Part shown: positions 30,137 to 39,284 of the stretch, piece by piece
Layout: every line of letters starts with the position of its first letter
Numbering within the stretch: position 1 is the first letter of the stretch
Notes under the pieces: generated by a model
Database searches by the model: none
The model's input: the letters and a program-made list of their open reading frames with translations, nothing else
What the model was told of the DNA's origin: nothing
DNA from: an uncultured Microbacteriaceae bacterium
Lineage (GTDB): Bacteria > Actinomycetota > Actinomycetes > Actinomycetales > Microbacteriaceae
DNA length: 64,000 nucleotides
Direction of reading: 5' to 3'
Assembly: GCA_947487835.1 (NCBI GenBank)
Contig: CANKXX010000004.1
Span: 423,076 to 487,075 of the forward strand
Translations under genes and position numbers: made by a program

Positions 30137-32028
30137 GGGAGTTCCTTTGCCGAGACGAGTTGCTGGTCGAAACCGAGGAGCACGATCTTCTGACCCGAGT
30201 TCACCGGCGGGACGTAGAACAGGGCCTGGTCGTCGTACACCGACTGCACACCCTTCTTCGTCTCGCCGAGCCCGAGCAGGGCGGCCGTCGCTCCCCCATT
30301 GACCTTGAGGCTGGCGCGCGGGTCCGTCGGCTTCGTGACCTCGACCTCGTTGATGTTGACCGCGACGATTGCCCCGGCGTCGATCGTGGCGAGGGCGATG
30401 GGTTCTGCGCCGCCGGCCAGCTTGGTGAACTCGATGGTACCGGTCGGGCCGAGGTCCGCCCGCGCCTTGTCCTGCACCGCGGGGCCGAACTGGTCGCGGA
30501 CGGTGTCGCCCTCCTTCTGGAAGGCCTCCGCGAACTCGCTCGCGTCGCCCTTGGCGAGGACGTCGGCGTACGCCGCCGCGACGTCGGCGGGCTGCATGGT
30601 GAGCAGCTTGACGTCCGGCTCGAGGCGAGCCGCGCCGATGCCGGCCGGTGCGACCTCGGGAAGCGGCTCGGACGACACGATGTTCGTCGCGTAACGCACC
30701 GTGTAGTTGGCGCGCGGGTTCTCCTGCACGAGGAAGAGCGCCTGGGTGGGCGCGCCCTCGACGGCCTCGTTCTGCACGATCGTGTAGATGGTGCGCGGCC
30801 AGGTGTCCGTGGCCTGCGGGAGGGCGAGGATCGTGCCGTCCGCCGGGATGGCGACGGGCACGGGCTCGTCGGCCTTCTTCGCACGGATCTTGTAGTTCGC
30901 GAGCCGCTGCTCCATGGCCGGCCCGGAGAAGCGCGAGCGCACCAGGCTCTCGTCCATGGCGGCGTCGGCCTGCGTGCTCGTCTCGGCGATTCGGGTCATG
31001 ATGACCTCGAGCTGGCGCTCGGACACGACCGGGTTCGGCGCGTCCTCGTTCTCGATCGCCTCCTCGAGGGTGGACCGCGGTGACGGGGCGGTCGAGGGGG
31101 CGGGGGCGCCGCCCAGAAACTCCGGCCATGCCTCCGCGGAGCAGCCGCTCAGGAGGAGCCCGGGCACGAGCACGACGGGTACGGCGGCGGTCATCGACCG
31201 GCCGAGCGATCGGCGCGGCTTGGCCTCGCCTGCTCCGGCGGGGCTCGCGGTGACCGGCGTGGCGCGGCGTCCTCCGCCGCGCGGCGGCTTTCCGCTGTCG
31301 CCCCTGCGGCGCGGTCCGCGGGTCTTGCGCAGGTGGTTCAGGCCGAGGAGGTAGAGGATCAGGCCGACGACGGCGAAGACGATGCCGCCGACGATCAGCG
31401 GACCGGCCCACGGCGTGCGGTTCTCGACCGGCCAGGTGAGGGACACCTCGTCCGGCGCGGGCGCGGTGCCGTCGGTGGCGAGAAGTACGGACACGGTGTC
31501 GGGCAGGCGCGTGTCCATGCGCAGCTCGCCGTTTCCGGTGCGCTCGGAGAGCCAGAGGTCGGATCCGGCGGGGTTCGGCGCGGCCTGCTCCGCAGCGGGC
31601 TGGGCCGGCTCCGTCGCGGCGGGATCCGGCGTCGCCGCCGCATCCGGGGCATCGGTCGCCGCCGCGGTCTCGCCGGGGGCCGGCGTCGCGGTGGCGTCCT
31701 CCTCGGGCTCGACGAGCGAGCTCGAGAGCTCCCGCGTCTCGGGAGAGAAGGTGAGGCGCGCGTAGGGGGTGTCGCCGAGCCAGGCCGTCACGTCCTCCGT
31801 GCGGGCGTAGGCGGCGAAGATCGTGCCGCTCCCGGTCACCCGCATCGTCTGCAGGCCGGGGTTACTGTTCAGGGTCTTTCCGTCGACGAGGGCGAAGCGC
31901 GGCTCCCCCGAGACGGTGGCTCTGGCGGTTAAGCTGTCGGGTGCGGCGAAGATCGTCTGCTGGGCGACGCCCAGACCGATCAGAACGGCCGCGACCACGA
32001 ACGCGACGATCGCGGACACGAAGCGCAC
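30133..32028 (-). CDS. Membrane protein with internal lipobox, unknown function
   Basis: A 631-residue protein that looks like two modules. The first has a membrane helix at the N-terminus (VSAIVAFVVAAVLIGLGV), an extracytoplasmic region (about 25-205, with an Ala/Pro/Glu stretch) and a second helix (PLIVGGIVFAVVGLILYLLGL, 210-230). A basic linker (RKTRGPRRRGDSGKPPRGGG) leads to a second signal-like segment, MTAAVPVVLVPGLLLSGCSAE, with a lipobox at Cys296. About 330 extracytoplasmic residues follow. The GTG start has AGAGGAGT upstream. It is coupled to the YbbN-like gene by an ATGA overlap. Similar genes occur in related actinobacteria as uncharacterised membrane proteins. Confidence 0.78.
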   Translation of the reverse strand: MRFVSAIVAFVVAAVLIGLGVAQQTIFAAPDSLTARATVSGEPRFALVDGKTLNSNPGLQTMRVTGSGTIFAAYARTEDVTAWLGDTPYARLTFSPETRELSSSLVEPEEDATATPAPGETAAATDAPDAAATPDPAATEPAQPAAEQAAPNPAGSDLWLSERTGNGELRMDTRLPDTVSVLLATDGTAPAPDEVSLTWPVENRTPWAGPLIVGGIVFAVVGLILYLLGLNHLRKTRGPRRRGDSGKPPRGGGRRATPVTASPAGAGEAKPRRSLGRSMTAAVPVVLVPGLLLSGCSAEAWPEFLGGAPAPSTAPSPRSTLEEAIENEDAPNPVVSERQLEVIMTRIAETSTQADAAMDESLVRSRFSGPAMEQRLANYKIRAKKADEPVPVAIPADGTILALPQATDTWPRTIYTIVQNEAVEGAPTQALFLVQENPRANYTVRYATNIVSSEPLPEVAPAGIGAARLEPDVKLLTMQPADVAAAYADVLAKGDASEFAEAFQKEGDTVRDQFGPAVQDKARADLGPTGTIEFTKLAGGAEPIALATIDAGAIVAVNINEVEVTKPTDPRASLKVNGGATAALLGLGETKKGVQSVYDDQALFYVPPVNSGQKIVLLGFDQQLVSAKELP

Positions 32029-32319
32029 GGATTTACTCCTCTCGTGTTGCCTGACCGCCGTGATTTCCGTGCGGGGCTGCACGAGAACGGAGGCTGCACG
32101 GACCGCAGCGAACGCATCGGGCTGCTCGGCGTTTCGGTCCGGATGGCAACGAACAAAGACATTCGAAGATAGCGGACCTGACTGAGAGGCGACAACGCGT
32201 TCTCTCAGAGAGTAACCGGGACGTTTCCCCGGTGCAGGGAATGTGGCTTCGATCAGCGGGTAAAGTCGATACGTCCCCAGCCGCCTTCCGGCGGGGACAC
32301 GGGGAAGCAGGGAGATCAG
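32029..32319. other. Divergent intergenic region
   Basis: This 291-bp gap between two divergent genes holds no gene. It contains an inverted repeat, CTGAGAG (32182-32188) with CTCTCAG (32202-32208), and locally AT-rich sequence near 32150-32170 where promoters may lie. Confidence 0.5.
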
Positions 32320-33780
32320 GTGGCGCAAGAGGAGTCCGAGTTCACGTCGGCCATGCGGGGATACAACCGGGAGGAAGTGGACAGCGCCGTCTCCGACCTG
32401 CGGCGCGAGGTCGCCGAGTCGAGGGCCTCCGCCGCCGAGTCCGCGGACGAGGTGGCTCGCCTGCGAGCCCGGATCGACGAGCTCTCCGGCGAGCTCGAGG
32501 AGGTCGGCCGCCCCACCTACTCCGGCCTCGGGACGCGACTGGAGAGCACTCTCCGCCTCGCCGAGCAGCAGTCGACCCGGCTGCTGGTCCAGGCCGACGA
32601 GACGGCGGACCGGCTGCGGCGTGAGGCCCAGACCGAGGCGGTCCAGGTGCGGGCGGATGCGCGCGGCGCCGCCGAGCGCATGCTCTCGGACGCCTCGGGG
32701 CGATCGAACGCCATGATCGAGTCCGCGCGCAGCCACGCCGAGGAGACGCTGGAGCGCGCCGACGCCGAGGCCGACGCCATGAAGGCGGAGGCACTGCGCG
32801 AGGCGCGGGCCATCCGGGCCTCGGTGGTCACCGAGGTCGCGGAACTGCGCTCGACGACCGAGCGCGAGACGGCCGCGCTGCGCGCCGCCGTGGAGCACGA
32901 GGTGTCGGTGCTCCGCGCCACGGCCGACCGCGAGGTGGCCGACTCCCGGCGTCAGGCGGCGGAGCTCGCGACGGCGACCGAGGTCGAGCGGGGCAGGCTG
33001 GAGCGCGAGCTGCAGTCCGCGCGCGAGGCGGCGGCCGTGCAGGCGGCGGACGCGCGCGCGGCGCTCGAGAACGAGATCACCGAGGCGCGGTCGGCGCTCG
33101 AGCGGGAGATCGAGACCGCCCGCGACGCCCTGCGCGCCGACGTCGACGGCCAGCGCGCCGAGCTCGCCCGCGAGATCGAGGAGGGCCGCACGCGCCTCAC
33201 CACGCGGATCGAGACGGCCCGGGCCCAGCTGGACCGGGAGCTCGCCCATCGCCGGGCGGAGGAGCAGCGCAGGAAGGACGAGGCCGAGGCCGTGCTCGCT
33301 GCGGAACTGAGCGCCGCCCGCACCGCCCTCGCGGCGGAGGAGGCGAGCGCCAGGCGCGGCCTCGACGCCGAGATCACCGAGCGGCGGGACGCGTCGGAGC
33401 GGGAGCTGCTCGCCCGGCACCGGCGCGCGGTCGCGGAGACGCAGCAGTACCTCGACGGGGCGCGTGCGGAGCTCGCAGACATCACGGCACGGACCGAGGA
33501 GAAGCGGCGGGACGCCGAGACCCTCGAGAACGAGGCGCGCGCCGAGGCCCGCGCGGTCCGGGACGACGCGGACGCCACGGCACGCAGGACCCTGGAGACG
33601 GCGCAGGAGCGGGCGTCGGCCATGGTCGCCGACGCCGAGGAGCAGACCCGGTCGACCCTGGCCGACGCGGAGGAACGCCTCGCCCAGATTAGGATCGAGC
33701 GGGAAGCGGTCGCCGGCTACTTCCAGAATCTCCGTTCCGTGGTCACACGGGCGGAGGAGAAGGTCAACTCCGACGGCTGA
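32320..33780 (+). CDS. DivIVA-like long coiled-coil protein
   Basis: A 486-residue protein that begins with a short DivIVA-like lipid-binding motif (MRGYNREEVDSAVSDLRREV, about residues 12-31). It then continues as one very long coiled coil of Ala, Glu and Arg heptads to near the C-terminus (YFQNLRSVVTRAEEKV). This layout resembles actinobacterial polar-growth scaffolds such as Scy, FilP and Wag31 relatives. The GTG at 32320 follows GGAGATCA. It probably organises the growing pole or septum. No catalytic motif is present. Confidence 0.82.
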   Translation: MAQEESEFTSAMRGYNREEVDSAVSDLRREVAESRASAAESADEVARLRARIDELSGELEEVGRPTYSGLGTRLESTLRLAEQQSTRLLVQADETADRLRREAQTEAVQVRADARGAAERMLSDASGRSNAMIESARSHAEETLERADAEADAMKAEALREARAIRASVVTEVAELRSTTERETAALRAAVEHEVSVLRATADREVADSRRQAAELATATEVERGRLERELQSAREAAAVQAADARAALENEITEARSALEREIETARDALRADVDGQRAELAREIEEGRTRLTTRIETARAQLDRELAHRRAEEQRRKDEAEAVLAAELSAARTALAAEEASARRGLDAEITERRDASERELLARHRRAVAETQQYLDGARAELADITARTEEKRRDAETLENEARAEARAVRDDADATARRTLETAQERASAMVADAEEQTRSTLADAEERLAQIRIEREAVAGYFQNLRSVVTRAEEKVNSDG

Positions 33781-33883
33781 CGGGCCGGCCTGGCCCGCGT
33801 GACGCCCGAGCAGGGTCGTCACGGAACTCCACCTGACTCCCCGTGGGCGTCAGGACTCACGCGTGACGCTCGACAGGGGCAGC

Positions 33884-34933
33884 ATGAAGATTCAGAACCC
33901 GTTCCGCCTCGGCCTGCTGGCCGGCCTCGGTGTTCTGGTGGCGTTGCTCATCGGCGGCGCCCTCGGTTCGCTGACCACGATCCTCACCTACGTGGGTGCC
34001 GCTCTGTTCCTGGCGCTCGGCATCGACCCGCTCGTCACGATGCTCGAGCGACGCCGCGTGCCGCGCCCGGCGGCGATCCTCACGGTGCTCATCGTGATCC
34101 TCGGCTCCTTCGTCGGCATCATCTTCGCCATCGTGCCGGCCATCGCCAGCCAGGTCGGCGAGCTCACGAGCCGGTGGGACGCGCTGGTCGAGTCGCTCGC
34201 GGACTCGAGCCTCATCAACGACATCGACCGGCAGTTCGGCACCTTCTTCGACGTGCAGGCGGCCGTGGACCAGGGTGCGACCTGGCTCCAGGACAACGTC
34301 GGCCTGATCGGCAACGGCGTGCTCCAAGCCGGCATCTCGGTGGTGAACGGGCTCTTCGGCGCGGTCATCATCATCATCCTGATGCTCTACTTCGTGGCCT
34401 CGCTCGGCAGCATGAAGCGCGGGCTGTACCAGCTCGTCCCCGCGTCGAAGCGCGCCCGGTTCGCGGACATCACGGAGCAGATCACCACCTCGATCGGCCG
34501 CTTCGTGGTCGGTCAGGTGACCCTCGCGCTGTGCAACGGCGTGCTCAGCTTCATCTTCCTCACCGCGATCGGCGCGCAGCTGCCCGCGGTGTTCGCCTTC
34601 GTCGCGTTCCTGTTCTCGCTCGTCCCGCTCGTCGGAACGCTGACCGGATCCTTCCTGATCGTCGTCGGTCAGATCCTCCTGCTGCCGGAGTCGCAGAGCA
34701 CGTGGATCGCGACGGCCGTCTACTACCTCATCTACATGCAGGTGGAGGCCTACCTGCTGAGCCCGAACATCATGAACCGGGCGGTGAAGGTACCGGGCGT
34801 CATCGTCGTGGTCGCGGCGCTCACCGGCGGAACGCTCCTCGGCATCCTGGGTGCGCTCATCGCCATCCCCGTCGCCGCCGCGATCCTGCTGATCATCAAG
34901 CAGGTCTTCATCCCGCGCCAGAACGAGCGCTGA
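33884..34933 (+). CDS. AI-2E family (PerM/UPF0118) permease
   Basis: A 349-residue membrane protein of the AI-2E transporter family. It has paired N-terminal helices (LGLLAGLGVLVALLIGGALG, ILTYVGAALFLALGI), a central soluble stretch (about 95-150), then several helices including FVAFLFSLVPLVGTLTGS and the C-terminal VIVVVAALTGGTLLGILGAL. Family members export autoinducer-2, exchange Na+/H+ or are uncharacterised, so the substrate is open. The ATG at 33884 (MKIQNPF), preceded by AGGGGC, is preferred to the GTG 21 bp upstream. Confidence 0.88.
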   Translation: MKIQNPFRLGLLAGLGVLVALLIGGALGSLTTILTYVGAALFLALGIDPLVTMLERRRVPRPAAILTVLIVILGSFVGIIFAIVPAIASQVGELTSRWDALVESLADSSLINDIDRQFGTFFDVQAAVDQGATWLQDNVGLIGNGVLQAGISVVNGLFGAVIIIILMLYFVASLGSMKRGLYQLVPASKRARFADITEQITTSIGRFVVGQVTLALCNGVLSFIFLTAIGAQLPAVFAFVAFLFSLVPLVGTLTGSFLIVVGQILLLPESQSTWIATAVYYLIYMQVEAYLLSPNIMNRAVKVPGVIVVVAALTGGTLLGILGALIAIPVAAAILLIIKQVFIPRQNER

Positions 34934-35018
34934 CGACGGGTTCCCTCGGGTTCCCGCTCCCCCGCCGCCGCGGACTCGGACTCGGGGTGCCGGGGCGCGG
35001 GATGCCGCCGGCCCGGGC

Positions 35019-35756
35019 TCAGGGCGCGGGCGGGGTCCAGGTCGCCTCGAGCGGCAGCGCCGCCGGGTTCACCCGCGAGACGATCTCGGTGAGCACCCGG
35101 TGGGTCTGCTTCTCCCCCACCCAGAGGTGCTTGCCGCCCTCGACCGGCACGACCTCGATGTCCGGCATCACGGCGAAGCGGCGCTCGGCCTCCTCGGGGC
35201 GCAGGAAGTCGTCGAACTCGGGGATGAGGGCGACGACGGGCCGCAGGTCGCCCGCCCACTCGCGCAGGTCCTGCTCGGTCGCGCGGTGCAGCGGCGGGGA
35301 GAGCAGGATGACCCCGCGCACCGGGTGGTCCCGCCCGTACTTGAGGGCGAGCTCCGTGCCGAAGGACCAGCCGACGAGCCAGGGGTTCGGCAGCCCGCGC
35401 TCGAGGACGAAGTCCATGGCCGCGGCGACGTCGGCACGCTCGGTCACGCCGTCGCCGAACCGGCCCTCGCTCGTGCCCCGGGGCGACTGAGTTCCCCGGG
35501 TGTTGAACCGCAGCACGGCGAGCCCGGCCTGAGCCGGGAGCCGGGCCGCGGCCTTGCGCAGGATGTGCGAGTCCATGAAGCCGCCCGCCGTGGGCAACGG
35601 GTGCAGCGTCACGAGCGTGGCGACCGGCTCCCGGTCCGCCGGCAGTGCGAGCTCCCCGACGAGGGTGAGGCCGTCCTCGGTCTGCAGCTCGATGTCCTCC
35701 CGCGTCGCGGGCAGCACCGTTCCGGACCGGATCTCGATGGGCGCGTTCGTCGTCAT
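35019..35756 (-). CDS. Alpha/beta hydrolase (dienelactone-hydrolase-like)
   Basis: A 245-residue cytoplasmic alpha/beta hydrolase. The oxyanion/opening strand is VATLVTLHPLPTAGGFMDSH, the nucleophile elbow is LVGWSFGTELAL, the acid probably lies in PEFDDFLRPEEAE, and the His in VEGGKHLWVGE. The sequence FNTRGTQSPRGTSEGRFGDG is typical of a widespread small-hydrolase group of unknown substrate. The ATG overlaps the stop of the zinc-binding gene upstream (ATGA), indicating coupling. Confidence 0.87.
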   Translation of the reverse strand: MTTNAPIEIRSGTVLPATREDIELQTEDGLTLVGELALPADREPVATLVTLHPLPTAGGFMDSHILRKAAARLPAQAGLAVLRFNTRGTQSPRGTSEGRFGDGVTERADVAAAMDFVLERGLPNPWLVGWSFGTELALKYGRDHPVRGVILLSPPLHRATEQDLREWAGDLRPVVALIPEFDDFLRPEEAERRFAVMPDIEVVPVEGGKHLWVGEKQTHRVLTEIVSRVNPAALPLEATWTPPAP

Positions 35757-36049
35757 GACACCTTCCAGCAGTGCGTGTGCCAGTGCCGCCTGGCCTCGAG
35801 GTCGCTCGTGTCACCCAGGGGGCCGTCGGCACGCCAGGCGACCAGATGCTCCGTGCCCGGGGCGATGTCGCGCCCGCAGCCCGGACAAACGTAGGCCTTG
35901 TCGGCACGGCCGCCCGCGATCGGCTGCACGTTCCAGAGGCCCGTGCGGCGGCGCTCCGTGCGCTTCCAGCCGGTCATCAGCCGCGCGAGGTCGTCCGGCT
36001 CCTCGGCCGGCTCCCGCCGTCTGCCCCGGGGACGGTTGCTGCGCGGCAT
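35753..36049 (-). CDS. Small zinc-binding protein, unknown function
   Basis: A 98-residue basic protein. An Arg-rich N-terminus (MPRSNRPRGRRREPAEEP) leads to a compact region with CPGCGRDI and a C-terminal RRHWHTHCWK, giving a probable Cys/His zinc site. The family is widespread in actinobacteria, often labelled ATP/GTP-binding, although no P-loop is visible here. The ATG at 36049 is the only suitable start. It is translationally coupled to the hydrolase that follows. Confidence 0.8.
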   Translation of the reverse strand: MPRSNRPRGRRREPAEEPDDLARLMTGWKRTERRRTGLWNVQPIAGGRADKAYVCPGCGRDIAPGTEHLVAWRADGPLGDTSDLEARRHWHTHCWKVS

Positions 36050-36144
36050 AGGGAACATCCTAGAGGCGAGGGACGGGGCGGCCGTGGCCGCGGCGCCGCG
36101 GTGCCGCGGCGGAGCACCGTGGCGGGGCGGGGGCGGAAACGACA

Positions 36145-36177
36145 CCGGCCGGCACTGGAAGAACCAGTACCGGCCGG
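36145..36177 (-). terminator. Terminator hairpin
   Basis: CCGGCCGGCACTGG (36145-36158) pairs with CCAGTACCGGCCGG (36164-36177) with one mismatch and a 5-nt loop, 18 bp after the stop of the wall-lytic gene. Confidence 0.7.
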
Positions 36178-36195
36178 ATGCGGAAGCGGGGAGGG

Positions 36196-36957
36196 TCAGT
36201 ACCAGCCGCGCGACTGGCTGGACGCCCAGGCCCCGCAGGGCGTGTCGTAGCGGGAGGTGATGTAACCGAGGCCCCAGGCGATCTGGGTGGCCGGGTTGGT
36301 GGCCCAGTCGGAACCCGCGGAAGCCATCTTGCTGCCGGGGAGGGCCTGCGGAATGCCGTAGGCGCCGCTCGAGGGGTTCTCGGCGTTCACGCGCCAGCCG
36401 GACTCCTTCTTCCACAGCGAGACGAGGCAGGAGTACTGCTCCTCGCCCCAGCCACGGGCGAAGACCATCTCGCGCGCGATGTCCTGCGCGGAGCCGGGGT
36501 TCGGCGCCGCGGCGGCGGGAGCGGGAGCCGGCGCGGGAGCGGCAGGGGCGCTCGCGCTGCTCACGCTCTTGGGCGACGTGGTCTTCGGGGCGGGCTTGGC
36601 CGCGGCGGCCTTCGGCGGCGCTACCACCGGCGCGGGCGGGGGCGGCGGAGGCGGCGGGGGCGCGATGACGCTGAAGTTCTCGCGCGGCGCAAGAGCGACG
36701 GCGGCGGTCGCGGTCGTCGAGTCGAGCGTCACGGACTGCGCGTGCAGCTCGCTCAGCTCGGCGATGCTCGGCTCCAGCGTGCCGGTCGCGACGGCGTTCG
36801 ACATGGGGTCCACGAGGGTCACCAGGGCGATGGAGGCCGCCGCCGCCAGAGACAGCACAGGGACGGCGAAGAGCGCCGGCTTCCTGGGTCTTCGGGCGGG
36901 CCCTGCCAGGGCGGGCGAGGCGGACTTCGGCGCGGGTTCAGTCGTGTTTTCACTCAT
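36196..36957 (-). CDS. Membrane-anchored transglycosylase-like protein
   Basis: A 253-residue cell-envelope protein. A short cytoplasmic head is followed by a membrane helix (LFAVPVLSLAAAASIALVTLV, about 29-49) and a Pro/Ala-rich wall-spanning linker that includes a run of nine prolines. The C-terminal lytic-transglycosylase-like domain (about 155-253) carries the catalytic-Glu segment SLWKKESGWRVNAENPSSGAYGIPQALPG; it resembles the aggregation-promoting-factor/SLT fold. It ends in Trp-Tyr at the domain edge, as in relatives. It probably acts on peptidoglycan. Confidence 0.87.
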   Translation of the reverse strand: MSENTTEPAPKSASPALAGPARRPRKPALFAVPVLSLAAAASIALVTLVDPMSNAVATGTLEPSIAELSELHAQSVTLDSTTATAAVALAPRENFSVIAPPPPPPPPPAPVVAPPKAAAAKPAPKTTSPKSVSSASAPAAPAPAPAPAAAAPNPGSAQDIAREMVFARGWGEEQYSCLVSLWKKESGWRVNAENPSSGAYGIPQALPGSKMASAGSDWATNPATQIAWGLGYITSRYDTPCGAWASSQSRGWY

Positions 36958-37047
36958 GAGCAGGTCGAGTTTATCAAAAAGTTACCGAAGTGCACCTTTT
37001 TCGTTATGAGTCGGCATTGCGCCCGGCTCACCAGGTGATTTCGTGCG

Positions 37048-37680
37048 TCAGCGCACCGCAAGCATCACGTCGATCACGGCGTCGAGCAGCAGGTCCACCT
37101 GCGCCTCGCTGTAGCCGCCCCGGCGCGTGCGGAAGACCACCTGGCGCACCTCGTCGACGCTCATCGGGCGGCCCTCCGCAAAGAACCGGGAGACCCGGGT
37201 GAGGAAGCGGTCGACCTCCGCGGGGTCGTACCCGCCCGACATCCTGCCCACCCGGCGGAACTTCTCGCCGTCCGCCCGGGCCAGGCGCGCGGTGATCTCG
37301 TCGGCGCGCTCGTGGGCACGGCGGAGCCAGGCCTCCTCCCCCAGTCGCGCGACGTCGCGCTCGCGCTCGCGCTCGGCGAAGGCGTCCTCGAGCCGCTCGA
37401 GCGCCGCGTCCACGTGCGGCGGGGAGTACCCACCCCGGCGCATGCGGAACGACGTGTGCCGGATGCGTGCGGCATCGACGCCGTCCGTCGCGTCGCCCTC
37501 CCCGTCGTACGCCCGCCGCGCCTCGGCGAGGAACGCGTCGACCTGGGCGACGTCGTAGCCGGGCACCGCCCGGCCGGAGCGCGGGAAGGTGCCGCTCGCG
37601 CCGCCGGTCGCCGGCAGCGGCGAGACAGGAGGGGCGGGGGCGGGCGTCGGCTTCGCGGCCGCGGCGGATCGGCGGCTCAC
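37048..37680 (-). CDS. DivIVA-domain repeat protein
   Basis: A 210-residue protein with two DivIVA-type repeat pairs: GYDVAQVDAFLAEARRAY with FRMRRGGYSPPHVDAALERL, and GYDPAEVDRFLTRVSRFF with FRTRRGGYSEAQVDLLLDAV. Each has the GYxxxxVD signature seen at DivIVA N-termini. The N-terminus is Pro/Ala-rich, and there is no long coiled coil. The GTG start overlaps the cdsA stop (GTGA). It is likely a small cell-pole or division accessory, co-translated with phospholipid synthesis. Confidence 0.85.
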   Translation of the reverse strand: MSRRSAAAAKPTPAPAPPVSPLPATGGASGTFPRSGRAVPGYDVAQVDAFLAEARRAYDGEGDATDGVDAARIRHTSFRMRRGGYSPPHVDAALERLEDAFAERERERDVARLGEEAWLRRAHERADEITARLARADGEKFRRVGRMSGGYDPAEVDRFLTRVSRFFAEGRPMSVDEVRQVVFRTRRGGYSEAQVDLLLDAVIDVMLAVR

Positions 37681-38720
37681 GTGAACAGAACGAACAGCAG
37701 GTAGGCCGCGAGGGCGGACGGCAGGATCGAGTCGAGGCGGTCGAGGAAGCCGCCGTGGCCGGGCAGCCAGGAGCTGATGTCCTTCACCCCGAGGTCGCGC
37801 TTGAGCAGGGACTCGGCCAGGTCGCCCATGGTCGCGGTGAGCACGAGGACGAGCCCGAAGATCAGGCCGAACCACCACGGCTGGTCGAGCAGGAGCACGG
37901 CGAACAGAACGCCACCGACCAGGGCCGCGACGACGGCGCCGGCGAACCCCTCCCAGGTCTTCTTGGGGCTGATGGTGGGCGCCATCGGGTGCTTGCCGAA
38001 CGACAGGCCGCTCGCGTACGCGCCGATGTCGCAGAGGACGACGACGACCAGGAAGGCGAGGGTCCAGTACTGCCCGTCCGGGCGCGCGAGCAGCGCGACG
38101 GCGAAGCTGCCGAGACCCGCCAGGTAGGCGAGGATGAACGTCCCCGCGCCGAGGTCGGCGAGGAGCCCGTGCCGGCCCGCCGAGCTCGCGGGCACCACGA
38201 TCTCCACGAGCCGCCAGAGCGCGACCACCGCCATGGCGCCGAGGATCCCGAACCACTGACCGGCCGCACCGAGGTAGTAGGTGACGGGCACGATCGCGAT
38301 CATCACCAGCACGACCGGCACCCGGGGCACGTCGCGCCCCGCCTGGCGCATGGCCGTCGCCAGCTCGAAGGCCGTGAACGCCACGAGCGCCGCGGCCACG
38401 AGCAGGAAGATCTCCTTGACGACGAGGAGGCTCGCGAGCACGGAGCCGCCGAGCACGAGCCCGATCAGGATCGCGAAGGCCAGGTTGCGTCCGGTCCGCG
38501 CGTTGATGCGCTCGGTCGTCGCGTCGATCTGGGCCCGGGTCGCCTTCACCTGCGCCGTGAGGTCCGCCCGGGTGGCCTGCACCTGCGCGGTCAGGTCGGC
38601 TTTGGTCGCCTGCACCTGGGCCTCGAAGTCGGCCCGGGTGAGCCGCCCCGAGTGCCGCCGGGGCGTGCGGACCGTCCTGGGTGTCCGATCGGCCGGATCG
38701 CGGAACTTCTTGTCGGACAC
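37677..38720 (-). CDS. cdsA: Phosphatidate cytidylyltransferase
   Basis: A 347-residue membrane enzyme that makes CDP-diacylglycerol from phosphatidate and CTP. The CDS signature is near the C-terminus (ESLLKRDLGVKDISSWLPGHGG, then FLDRLDS), and about eight hydrophobic helices precede it. The N-terminal 75 residues are unusual: an Arg-rich start, then three 11-residue repeats (AQVQATRADLT type) forming an amphipathic helix, encoded by 33-bp DNA repeats near 38520-38630. It sits in the rpsB-tsf-pyrH-frr-cdsA order conserved in many bacteria. Confidence 0.95.
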   Translation of the reverse strand: MSDKKFRDPADRTPRTVRTPRRHSGRLTRADFEAQVQATKADLTAQVQATRADLTAQVKATRAQIDATTERINARTGRNLAFAILIGLVLGGSVLASLLVVKEIFLLVAAALVAFTAFELATAMRQAGRDVPRVPVVLVMIAIVPVTYYLGAAGQWFGILGAMAVVALWRLVEIVVPASSAGRHGLLADLGAGTFILAYLAGLGSFAVALLARPDGQYWTLAFLVVVVLCDIGAYASGLSFGKHPMAPTISPKKTWEGFAGAVVAALVGGVLFAVLLLDQPWWFGLIFGLVLVLTATMGDLAESLLKRDLGVKDISSWLPGHGGFLDRLDSILPSALAAYLLFVLFT

Positions 38721-38729
38721 GCGAGGAGC

Positions 38730-39284
38730 CTAGACCTCGAGGAGTTCGACTTCTTTGCGCTTCAGCGCGTCGTCGATGGCGTCGACGTGGGTCTTCGTGA
38801 TCTGCTCGAGCTCCTTCTCGGCGCGGGCCACGTCGTCGTCCCCCACCTCGCTCTTCAGGGCGTCGAGGTCGTCCTTCGCGCGGCGGCGGATGTTGCGCAC
38901 GGACACGCGGGCCTCCTCGGCCTTGCCGCGGACGATCTTCACGAACTCCTTGCGGCGGTCCTGGGTGAGCTCCGGCAGCGTCACGCGCACGATCTCGCCG
39001 TCGTTGCCGACGTTGGCGCCGAGGTTCGGCATGTTGACGAGCGCGCGCTCGATCTCCTTGAGCGCCGTCTTGTCGTAGGGCGTCACGAGCAGCGTGCGCG
39101 CCTCGGGGTTCTGCAGGGACGCGAGCTGCGCGAGCGGGGTCGGGCTGCCGTAGTAGTCCACGAGCACGCGCTGGAACAGCTGCGGGTTGGCCCGGCCGGT
39201 GCGCACGGTGCCGAAGTCCTCCTTGACCACCTCGACCGCCCGGTCCATCTTGTCTCGGGTCTCGGTCAGAACATCGGCGATCAC
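38730..39284 (-). CDS. frr: Ribosome recycling factor
   Basis: A 184-residue RRF that, with EF-G, splits post-termination ribosomes. The sequence [35 protein letters not shown] is the family's N-terminus, and the long helices and hinge are complete. The GTG at 39284 is chosen over the ATG at 39299: an ideal GAAGGAG lies 6-7 nt before the GTG, whereas the ATG has no site and its codons overlap that signal. It is 9 bp upstream of cdsA. Confidence 0.95.
   Translation of the reverse strand: MIADVLTETRDKMDRAVEVVKEDFGTVRTGRANPQLFQRVLVDYYGSPTPLAQLASLQNPEARTLLVTPYDKTALKEIERALVNMPNLGANVGNDGEIVRVTLPELTQDRRKEFVKIVRGKAEEARVSVRNIRRRAKDDLDALKSEVGDDDVARAEKELEQITKTHVDAIDDALKRKEVELLEV

Noticed and set aside
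30133-33822. Very long minus-strand frame continuing through the divergent region and the DivIVA-like gene
   Set aside because: Only the part from the GTG at 32028 matches a membrane protein; the rest is the shadow of a coiled-coil gene on the plus strand.
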